Of a stretch of DNA of 64,000 nt, positions 34,815-45,330 are shown in pieces (positions within the stretch are counted from its first letter, which is position 1; every line of letters starts with the position of its first letter). This DNA comes from Epiperipatus broadwayi (lineage: Eukaryota; Onychophora; Udeonychophora; Euonychophora; Peripatidae). Both the position numbers and the translations under genes were made by a program. The stretch is taken from assembly GCA_028023455.1 (NCBI GenBank), contig JAQFVV010012420.1, positions 60,001 to 124,000 on the forward strand. Reading direction: 5' to 3'. Under the pieces are notes generated by a model that ran no database searches, had not been told where the DNA came from, and was given only the letters and a program-made list of their open reading frames with translations.

Positions 34815-35235
34815 GAGATGACCCAATAATGAATAATATTTCTGTAGTGTAATTTTCATTACACTACTCTCATGCAAGGTAGGTACTGGGTTTCTATTCA
34901 TTTTTAACACCTCGTGCTGGGATGTAATCATAAACATATGATCAAAGACTAGGGAAAAAGATCTATGATCCCCAATATGCACATTTCATGCTGAACCAAT
35001 ATTCATCAGTCATCCCAGACTACAATCTCTTACTCATATCTTTATCATTCAAATAATTTATATTATAAGTGTCAAAGGTGCTGCCCTCACAATGGTGGAG
35101 AACATAGATCTTTTTCACATATCTTTGGTCATATGTTTATGATTATATCCCTGAACAAAGTGTTAAAAGTGGATAGAAACCGCCGTATAGTGAAAATTAC
35201 ATTACAGAGATATTATTCATTATTGGATAATCTCT
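34815..35235. repeat. Inverted pair of repeat B-related units
   Basis: Left arm 34,818-34,970 and right arm about 35,090-35,226 are inverted copies sharing 'atccaataatgaataatat', 'ataatcataaacatatga' and 'aaaaagatctatg'. The outer left part contains, on the minus strand, 'atgaatattggttcagcatg' and 'aaatgtgcatattggggatc', the landmark of repeat B at 3.1-4.7 kb. The right arm has 'gtgttaaaagtggatagaaa', matching the B-box side of repeat B. The head-to-head arrangement is thus the same as at 3.1-4.7 kb, but the sequences are more diverged. Confidence 0.65.
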
Positions 35236-37080
35236 AGTTTAATGAATAACTAATAAAAAATATAAGTATATAAGAGAATTTGTACATAATAAATTAGAAA
35301 GAGGAAAAAAGATATTGAAAAAGATTTTAAAGATGAGAATAATTATGAGCATTATAACATTAGAGTAAAAGACAAAGTCAATTCAAAAAGATGATTGCAG
35401 TGACTTGTAGACATAATTTAGATAAATGTTTGATCATAATATTCTAAAGACAGACTAGTGATAAAAAAAATTCTATACTAGAAAATCAAATATTATTATG
35501 CAACCAATATAATTTTGCTATGATTTTGAAAAAAAAAAATTGAAATTACATCATTGACATAAAGAGCTTTGCAGTACATTTCACTTTAAAATGAATTAAT
35601 AATCAAAATGGCTATTGCAATGCCATATGACATTTTAGCATCAAAGTTAGAAATGATATTTTGATCTAGGAACTTTTAGTTCTCAAGTTCATCATACTAA
35701 CACAATTATAAACTGTAAAGAGCATTCTTTTCTTATAAAAGTACAATATTAACAAACATATATAAAAGTATTTTAAAATGTAATTCTTATAATTTAAAGC
35801 AACATCAATTTTAATCAATTTGACTTTTTATTAATGTTAATAATAGATATTTGTTTTTAAAATATGATAGTTCTTCTGCATCTGTGAACTCACTACATTT
35901 TTATCCCACTTAATGAGGACAATTGGTCTTTATCCAGGGTGATGACAAAATATTACATTACTTATGTAAATTAGTATACCTTGCATGTTATGATGATTCT
36001 TTGATTTATAGGTTGAAGAAGTGATGTGGTGCTCAATAGTATTAGGTGATGCTAAGATTCCAAATGAAAATGTATATAACTGTAAACTATAAAAAAACTT
36101 TTTTCAATATTGGTAGTAAAAAAAATATGTAGTTTCACTGTGCAAACATACAGAAAAATGGACCAATAAGGAGAGTAAACTCACAGTTGAAAATTTTTTA
36201 TATTCTTCTGCAAAATTATTAATAATTACACTGAAAAAAAAACCCCAATAGTGAAGTTTCTTTTTTAAAATGCAAAGTTTTATATTATGTATGTGAAATT
36301 ATTTAGAATTAAAAAAGCAATGTTTAACAATATTTCACTTAACCATACTGTTGTGACCATAAAGACTTGTTATTTATTAATAGTATAAGGGTAGTCAAAT
36401 TATAGAACCATACATTAGCAAACCCTAATTGTGCAGTTAATTTCAAAAAAATAAAAATTCTGACATATAAAAACGTATATACACAATGTGCTTTGTGTTC
36501 GCATATTACAATCAATATTTGAGGCTTTTTTTTTTTTACAATATATACTATGCAGATCTAAATAAACAGTACTTTGTATACAAATATGCTAGCTAAGTCT
36601 TTTTTTTTGTTATGAGATGTCACATTTTATTAACCATGATAGCCATTTTCTTTGAAATGACTTACAAATTTTCAAATAATGCAATACTTGTGATGACAGA
36701 GATATGGATTATTTAAATAAATATTAAAGATATGAATCTTCTCCAATTATTTGTATTGCATTTTCATCATACAAAATTTATTATTAACTGCATAAAGCAT
36801 GAAATCATGCTCACATTTTTTATTATCAAAAATACATTTATGATAAGTCTCAATTTAACTGAAATTAATAAAGATTTTAATCCAAAATTGATTGGTCTGA
36901 ATATTTGGTTGTTTTCTATTTCCCCAGGCCAGCTGCATGATGGTGTTGATGCTAATCAAAAACACTTACATATTACGATTCTTGGCCGGGCCTGTGATTT
37001 TTATCTATATAAATATCGGCTTTTTTCATTTTGTAATAGGAAATTAAAGGAACTAATAGTAAATAATATTACTATTTAAA
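35236..37080. other. AT-rich DNA with no supported gene
   Basis: The 115-codon open stretch at 36,732-37,079 shows no family resemblance and A/T-driven composition; it is not called a gene. Confidence 0.55.
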
Positions 37081-37770
37081 AAACATACATTTTAAAAATT
37101 CACATTAAATTTTAAAATGATACCCGTTTTGGACAGTACTTAATCATCAAATGGGTTGTTTTTGTTGGTGTGTATATCTATAAAAAGTTACGGTATTTTT
37201 TTAACAGAAAATAATACGCAATTATACATTATTTTTCAATTTACACAAAATTTCTCTACATTCACGCTAAATTTAAAAAGGATACCCTAGTAATTTGCTT
37301 TTTTTTTTTTTGACAGTAATTAATCAGAAAGTGGATTCTTTTTGTTAGTATGTATATATAAAAAAGTACCGTTCTTTAAATACTACATTTAAAAATTATA
37401 CCCGACTATTTTGCAACTTTTTTTTGGACAGTAATGAATCAGAAAGTGGCATATTGTTTTTGTTAGTATGTAGATATCAAAAGCCGTAATATTATTGAAA
37501 TACTAAATTTAAAAATGATATCCAAATAACTTTTTTTTTTTTTTGGAATTGACAGTAATTAATCAGAAAGTAGTGGGTTTTATTTTCTTTGTGTGTATAT
37601 GTAGAAAAAGTTACGGTCTTTTTTGAATAAAAAATAAGACGCAATTCTACATTATTCAATTTAGCCACAATATTTAAAAATTCACACTCAATTTTCAAAT
37701 GATACCCAACTAATTTTGTTCTTTTGGGGGGGGGGGGACAGTAATTAATCAGAAAGTGGGTTACAACGTA
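37081..37770 (+). repeat. Satellite-like tandem array, ~115-190 bp units
   Basis: Five copies of a core 'gacagtaattaatcagaaag' (or variants) begin near 37,131, 37,312, 37,427, 37,550 and 37,737. Each is preceded by 'aaatgatacccaactaat' plus a T-rich or G-rich run, and followed (except in the last, incomplete unit) by 'tttttgttagtatgtatat' and 'aaaagttacggt'. Units 1 and 4 carry an extra ~60 bp ('aataagacgcaattctacat'). The last unit has a run of about 12 G at 37,726-37,737 where others have T, a composition switch within one site. Array ends are not resolved. Confidence 0.8.
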
Positions 37771-38190
37771 ACAGTAGGTTAGAGCAGTTGAAAAAAAAAA
37801 CCTTTGTAATGAAATTTTAAATAATTACGATAGGCTAAAATTCACACATTCTCACACCAAAGTATAGATAAAATAGACATTCCAGCATTATGATTAAGTT
37901 AATAACACAACCAACTATGGCAGCCAATAAGGCATTTCTGTGCTTTTAGCATAGAAAAAAGCCAGATCGGCTCAGCCGGCGGGGACTGTTTCTGTGTTTT
38001 ATCGTAGAAAGTAAGCCTTTTAGGTTGGCTGAGGACAAAACCGCCGCGAGGACTCTTTCTACATTTTATTGTAGAAAAAAGCCTCTTAGGTTGGGTGTAA
38101 CCACTAAAACGGTATATTTCTAGGAATTGACCTTAAAATAGCGCCATCATGCGGCTGGCACAGGGGAATAGAAAAAAACCATTTTTAACT
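37771..38190 (+). repeat. GC-richer region with three ~65-bp tandem units
   Basis: Three units start near 37,933, 37,987 and 38,050. Each has 'tttctgtgttttatcgtaga' or 'tttctacattttattgtaga', then 'aaagcctcttaggttgg' and GC-rich 'ggctgaggac'/'ccgccgcgaggac'. The second half of each block forms a small hairpin, such as 'tttctacaa' with 'ttgtagaaa'. It ends with 'agcgccatcatgcggctgg'. Together with the preceding array this may be one element's leader, but no ORF follows. Confidence 0.65.
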
Positions 38191-41100
38191 AATATTTATA
38201 ACATATACAATTTAAAATTAAATATTAATAGTATGTGACCAAAATCTTTTTTAGTTTATGTTGAATGAAATTTTCATGTTTTTTCCTTCATTTCTATTTT
38301 TTTTTTTTCATTTGCAATAACATCTGCCCCATTGCCTTGAATTTTCTGAAACAAATTATAAGATGATTCAAAATAGAGCAAGTAATATTATTTTTAATTT
38401 ACATTTTACAATTTTTGATCATACAAAGTGGACTGTTCTGTGTGTATTATATGTATATTTATTGTAAATAAAGTTTAATAAAATCTTCTATTATATGTAC
38501 AGACAGTACATTAACATTATTATCAGTATAAATATATTCTAGAAAATTAGCATAAAGCTGAAAATCCAGATTTGATATTGAACAAGGTCAATATATTTAA
38601 ATGAGCCCTACTACATATTTTAAGCTGCAAAAATATAATCGAATACATTCTAGCAGTGGCAGAACAGCAATCTTGTGAGCAGCAATTGTGCAACCTTGTA
38701 AGCAGGAAAAAACAATGTGTGCACTAATCATTGTAGAAGTCAGTAAAATGATTAAAGACTGATATTAGAAATAAAATTAGAATGTCTGTACATTAAAACC
38801 AAATTAAATGGATGCACACAGATAACTAAACTTGTATATAATGTTTGTGTGCACGAACAGTTTATCATGCGACAAATTATTGGAATTTCTTAAAGCTAAA
38901 GTCATTTCACTCATTTTATTTTATTATTCTTTACATTATTAGCAAATGAGTAAACTTGTTTGTATTACTCTAGTTAATATTTTCTTTTCATTAAATTATT
39001 GTAGATGCATATATAACTGATAAACGTAAATTATACCCCTGTATGTAGCATCGGGTCAATTACCAATTGCATAATTACAGTTATGATAACTAAATTACAA
39101 TATGATGATCATAATTTTTGTTGCAAGCAAAGTACCATTCATAAAAATTTTAATCCATAAAAATGAATAAATACAGTGTACAGTTTTTAAATTAATGTAT
39201 ACATTTTAAAATTTAAAACTGTATTAACATCTTTGGTTATTGGTCATCAAAATATGATTCTAAATGTTTAGAATACTGAATGAAACACATTTGTTTTGTT
39301 GTTTTTTAATGATGAAAATCTTTACTTTGGATATCTCATTAATAAAGTATTAATTGTCTTGCAAGAATGCTGGAGGAAAATTAAATAAAATATTGTACAT
39401 TACTCATATTTTAAGTTTATAATCAAAATATGATACATAGTACTGTGATATTATGTACTGTATTATATATTATAAATAAACTCTGTATTGAACATTTTCA
39501 GCATGGATGTCATTATTTTGCTTTTAGATACCATAGCTTTATTAAAATAACTATCTGACACATCATCAGTCTTACAAAAGGACCACCAAAAAAAAATTTT
39601 TTTTTTTTAAAGATCATTATAGTGAATAATCAATTTAAATCAAAATAGGGCATGAATCCTTGCATAAAAATCTGGTGCTAAGTGGGGTATATACGTATTT
39701 ACAATTTTACATAACTCATAGATTTGAAAAAATATATTTAAAAAAAAATAAAAATTCATTAATTTTGTGTATGAACACCATTATCTTCATCCCTCAGTAT
39801 GCCCTCAGCATGTGAACAATTAATCAGATGATTGCTCTTTCTCTCAATTTATTATTGAGTTGTCTTTTTTCATAACTGTTATATTTTATTTTTTTGTGAA
39901 TTGTATTTATTGGTGTCTAAATGTATGGCATTTCTAAATTAAATTATATCATAGATTCTGTTATCCATGATTTCAAATGTCCACAGAGGACTTGGAACTA
40001 AATGCAGTGGATATAGTGAGACTACTTATTTCTAAGTGAAAAATTAATGATTATATTATAATTAATGGACATAATTAAGTACCAAAAAATAAGTCAAAAG
40101 AAACATGTTTCTGGATTGGTCATATCTGTAATAAATGGTATTTTTTAAAAATTCTTTATGAAATTGATCTTCATAAAGAAAAAAGATATAGGACATTTTA
40201 CTTATATAAATATGTTTTGCAAATTAAGTTGTGTTTTAATTTCACAGTCAGAATTTCATCCTCTTCAAAATTATTTTATTTTATTACTATTAAATTACAA
40301 TAATTATTAAAGTGCAAACATGAAGCAAAAGTACTATAAAAGAAAATAACTAACACTTAAATTGGGGAGGGGTATTATTTCTAAAATTATTATTTACTTG
40401 GCAGCATATATTTACTTATTTCAACATAATTAAAATAATACCATTAAAAATACTTTCTTTATACATATATTTCCTCTTCAGTTTAATATTAAAAAAAAAA
40501 AAAAAAGACTGTATATATCTAATATAGTAACATATACAATTTTTCTCATCCTAAATTAGATATTGTAAATATTTAATGGATTTTTGAAAAATAAAAACAA
40601 AATATTTACTCATCAATTATTTATTTGTTTCTTCTTTCATATATTTTGTAATAAACATGCACATATCTAAAGAAAAAAGTACATTTTTATTTTTAACTTT
40701 TTTCCTCTCTTCTAATTGCCAATTTGGAAGGCTTTAATAATTCTATTAAGGGATTAAGGTTACTCTAGAATTTAAGATGAACATTTTACAAGATTTACTT
40801 TCACAAAAAAAAAAAAATCTGGTTTTACCCACAAAAAAAAAAAAGCAATTTAAAATGAAATATTAAATCATTAATGGAGAAAAAAAAGAATAATTCAAAA
40901 TTTCTTGCTATATGTGTATTAATGAAGTGAAAGTAATAAGATACATGAATGAATAAGCTATTAAACCAATGGGGGGGAGGTGTCACCTTAGAAACAGATA
41001 AATAATTAATGAATGGCTTTAATAGAATAGATGAAAAATGATCATAAATGAAAATAGAAAATTATAAAACATACATTTAGTTTATATATATAATATTAAC

Positions 41101-42019
41101 AAAGAAAATATTATTGAAAAATTATTACATGTGAGTATTAATATATTTCATTAATACTTATAAAAAAGTTTCTCAATGTAATAGTTATAATGATTAGGTC
41201 AATCAAGAAAACTCCTAAGCTAGCTCATAATTATTGTTTTAGATAAAGATCACCAATTGGACATCCAATATTGATCTGTGCAAGTTCAGAACAATCTGAC
41301 TTAGTTAAAAGAATAACACTAAGTTAACTGTAAAAACAATTGAAACAAGATGTAACTTTGCTACAGGTGAAATAAGCTTTCCCCATCCATATGTTATATA
41401 AATATATAAGCAATTTTGGTCTTGCAAAATTAGTTTTACTAAATTGTCATTTTGTTAAAATTATAATCATATTAATTTAAATATTTAGTCAAATGAAATA
41501 TCAAATTAAAATACAAACATATATTTCAACTAATATATCAAAACTTTTACATTTTATCATTGGTATGACATGTACTTAGATATATTAAATCCCATGACAA
41601 AAGGCAAGTGGAAAAATAACTAGGAAATATTGTATTAAACAAGAGTACTCAGAAAGATTCCTTTTCAAGAATTTTGACCAATCATGCAATTGGTAAGGCC
41701 ATAAAATATCTTTCCAACTGTATAATTTTTTTTTTCTATGATAAAATTTGCATTTTTTTATTTAAGTTTTATAAGAAAAGATTTTTAAATATTTTTTTTT
41801 TTGTAGTTTTAAAAGAATTTAGATTTATTTTCCCCTGAAAATAAGAATTACAAATCTGCATGTTGGTATATATATACATTACTCAGAGGGCTTGAAGACT
41901 TCTGAAATATACTTTTCTACCAGCTGCAAGAATATTTTTCATTTTTTTACTATAAAGAATTTATAATATTTTAAAATAACGATCAATTTTATGCTGTTGC
42001 ATCTGCTTTGTGTGCACCA
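38191..42019. other. AT-rich DNA with no supported gene
   Basis: Nothing recognised across this long stretch; homopolymers and TA tracts only. A G run ('gggggggagg') at 40,971-40,980 stands out in the AT-rich surroundings. Confidence 0.55.
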
Positions 42020-42465
42020 TTTATATAATCTAAAAATAAGCAATTTTATATCTACATTTTTCCAATCTACAGTTATTTTCTACTTCTTTTTATTTATATA
42101 TAATATTTTGTTGCAAGTAATGCTTATAAAGAGGAATCAAATTTATTTCGCTGTCATAACTGATATTGGAAGCAGTATTTCACATATGTCTATTTTGTGT
42201 ATTTTATATCTTATATGTTTATATCATTGTTGTCTATGCAATCTTCTACTTGTTTATATAAATGTAATATTTTTTTGCAAAAAATGATTATTAAAAAAAT
42301 CAAATTTATTTCATTGTCATATCTGTTGCTGGAGGCAGTACCTCATATGCCTATTTAGTATGTATCTGTATCATATATATCTGTCATCTACACATAAGCA
42401 ATTATATTTCATTTTTCGTAATATATGGATTTTTTTCTACCTTTTTTTATACAAATATTAATTTG
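42020..42465 (+). repeat. Degenerate ~165-bp tandem repeat (about 2.5 units)
   Basis: 'atcaaatttatttcgctgtc' (42,137) recurs as 'atcaaatttatttcattgtc' (about 42,299). 'aataagcaattttatatcta' (42,032) recurs as 'cataagcaattatatttcat' (about 42,393). 'ttctacttctttttatttat' recurs twice more. The 98-codon open stretch at 41,991-42,287 lies across the array and is a by-product of it. Confidence 0.6.
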
Positions 42466-44410
42466 TCTAAACTAAAGCCATCTACCTGGTAAACTATAGG
42501 CATTTCCATAAAGGCAAATGAAAGGTAGGATAGATAATAAGGAGCATCAGTATTATGACTATTCTTATTAATATTTTATATTGCACTAATTGGAAAAAAA
42601 ATTTTTTTTGTTTAGTTATTACCATGTATAGAACTGTGATATACGTACTGTAGGAGTATATATATACTCACACATACATATAATCAATATGTATACATTA
42701 TATTTGTATTCTTATTATATTTATGAAAATAAATATGTAATTTAGTAAATTAGAATTTTTCATTCTTTAAAATGAAAAACCATTGTTGAGAAAAGACAAT
42801 TGACATGGTGATGACCTCTAAGTTCACATGCAATTTATCGAATTAAAGGGAATGAAATTAACTTAATGATTTAATATTGAATTGTAATGTAACAATATAT
42901 AATATGATATACTTCAGCAAGCTCATGCAACTATATATAAAAAAAAAAACAAATTTTTTTTAGAAGATTAAAGATTCTATTCTTTCAGCTATATCCTCAC
43001 AAAGACTTATACTGTGTTCGATTTAAAAGAACAGTGTATAGGATAAAATCTATATTTTTAGAATGATTTAATACTTATTAGAATAAATTTCTAATATTTC
43101 TTAAAGAAAAGTAATTTCTAAATTACTTAATTTGAATATATTTTTGTATTCTATAAAGATCGTTCTAGTTGGAGTTCTAAATGTAAATATCGTTTTAAAA
43201 AGAACATTTTTATAAAAACTTCAACTAAATTAAATTAATGTACTTTACATTATAAGAAAAATGCAAAGTGAATAGAACACCAATTTATTGTAGGATATAT
43301 AAAATGTGCTTGTCTAGTCAAATATATATATATGTGAATAACAACTTTTGCCAAATGCCTTTAAAATTATATAGAAGCTATATCTTCAAAATGGAATTAT
43401 AATTGTTAATAAAAGAACTGGGTATAAAAGAAGATGCTATCTACATGCAAGGAGAAAACTAAACATCAACTTGAGATCTCATATTATCTTCTTCAATGCA
43501 TAACAACTAAGGAATTAAGAATTGTATCTTTGAAGGATTTTCATTTGCGAATTCCAGGAACATCTAGGACTATTGCATTAACTTTTATAAATACCATTTA
43601 ATTTTTAAAAATTATAATTGGGAAACATTAATCTCATTTCCTTTATTATCGAATTCATTTCATTAAAGAAATGAATAAGAAGAGAGAATTATTAATTTAA
43701 AATTTTTTTTTTTTATAATTAATAAAAATTTAGATATAGATTAAGAAATATTAACATGGGTAAGGCATATAAAAATATAAACGAATAGAGTGAACTTAGA
43801 GGTAAGAAATTAAATTATTTTTCAATTCACATACTATTATTTTTTATGACATGACACTACTTTGTTTGTACTAATCCAAATAGTCTAATAACCATTATGT
43901 ATGATAAGTGGATAAATGACTAACATTGGTATGAAATATATTTTTTATACTAATAAACATAAATTATGTATAATCATTTTAACGAATGAAAACATTATAT
44001 ACAAATAATTAGATTATTATTTGTATAATCTAATTATTATATAATAGTGTTAATATAGTAGTCTTAATATTTAGATACTTATATTTTATATAAGTTATAA
44101 AATCATGTAGTATTACAAGTTAAAAAATATATCTACCGTGGATAAATAGAATATATTTATATTTTTAATATAAGGTAGTAGATATATAAATAATTCTTAT
44201 ATATTATCAAGTTGAAGTTATTTATTTGTTAAATAAATAATTATTATGTTTTATATTAAACTAAATGAAGTCTTCAATTTTATTTTATTTATTTGATTTT
44301 ATAAGATAAGAACAAACATTTAATATAATAATCTTTATTGATTATTATATTAACTTCATGAAACCCATTTTAAAGAGTTAGTGAGATTTATTATTATTAT
44401 TACTCTAGTA
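42466..44410. other. Extremely AT-rich DNA
   Basis: 43.7-44.4 kb is the most AT-rich part of the window. A perfect 14-bp inverted repeat ('aataattagattat' at 44,004-44,017 and its complement at 44,025-44,038) forms a hairpin with a 7-bp loop. No gene. Confidence 0.6.
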
Positions 44411-44685
44411 TATTGATAGGAACCCCTGAAGAGAGTCAATTGTTAAACTTCCCTGAGTTTGAAATCTGAGCATAACGGTTAAGTCAATTAAGGTGAAAAT
44501 TGATTTGATGTGGTTTAGATATAATAATTTATTAATAATAAATTATTTATTTGGAACAGATATAGTTTTATATCAAAATTAAATCACATCATTCGTGGCA
44601 TCCTATATGAAGACCTTAAATCTGACTATAGTGAGATGTGACTGCCTTAACTTATCTCGTTGAGAGGGTGCATATCGTTGCAATA
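44411..44685 (+). repeat. Dispersed repeat A, copy 3
   Basis: 'aacccctgaagagagtc', 'ccctgagtttgaaatctgag', 'gcataacggtta', 'gtggcatcctatatgaagac', 'cttaaatctgact' and 'gagggtgcatatcgttgcaa' follow the family order. It is similar in length to copy 2 and shares 'attattattact..agtatattgat' just outside the start with it, which may be part of the element. Confidence 0.7.
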
Positions 44686-44689
44686 CTGA

Positions 44690-44835
44690 AGCTGGAAATT
44701 TGTTCTACATATCTGCGCTTCACCTAGTGCCACTTATATAAGCACTAGAACAGGTTTGAACCCAAATTATATATGTAATGGACACCCATCTTGAGCAATA
44801 GGTGGTAGTATATATAGAGATGTATGGATGCAAGA
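44690..44835 (+). repeat. tRNA-like sequence downstream of repeat A
   Basis: 'ctagtgc' (44,724-44,730) pairs perfectly with 'gcactag' (44,742-44,748), and 'caggtttgaaccc' (44,751-44,763) is a B-box with one mismatch. An A-box is not clear. The stretch up to 'gagcaataggtggtag' may be the body. It could be the tRNA-like part of a composite SINE whose other part is repeat A. Confidence 0.4.
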
Positions 44836-45205
44836 CTCTAAATGGATCTATACCAAAAGTTAAATAGACATTTAATTTGATAAATTATTAAGAACATTTA
44901 GTTTCATCTACCCATTCAATTCGCATATGCGTATGTGAATCAATATTTGTATAATTTATAATATTTAGTAATTTTATAATATTTTTTTATTCCAATAATC
45001 TTATTAATTTATATGTAAGACTAGCCAATTTATAATATGCATCTGATTTATAATATTTTGTAATTTTATTACTAATAATTTGTAAAATAAATCGACATTT
45101 AAGAGTCAAACAATGTAATCAATGGACCTTGAAATTTTGCGGGTCATTGTATCATTCTAAAAAATGTATGGAATGTTATAAATACCAAAGATTCTTTAAT
45201 TAAAT
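44836..45205. other. AT-rich DNA with no supported gene
   Basis: Nothing recognised. Confidence 0.5.
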
Positions 45206-45330
45206 TTTACTTGACAAATTAATCGATGTTTTCATTACCACATATGGAGATGTAGGCCAATTTGGTTAATTTTCACTTGGCCAATCGATTCGTTTTTCAT
45301 TACCATATATGGAAATATAGATCAACTTCG
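45206..45330 (+). repeat. Two-unit tandem repeat (~65 bp)
   Basis: 'cgatgttttcattaccacat' with 'atggagatgtaggccaattt' is followed by 'cgtttttcattaccatatat' with 'ggaaatatagatcaactt'. The two units are diverged. Confidence 0.5.

Noticed and set aside
36732-37079. 115-codon open stretch on the plus strand
   Set aside because: Composition follows the AT-rich DNA, no motif or family recognised, and it abuts the satellite array. Too weak to call a gene.
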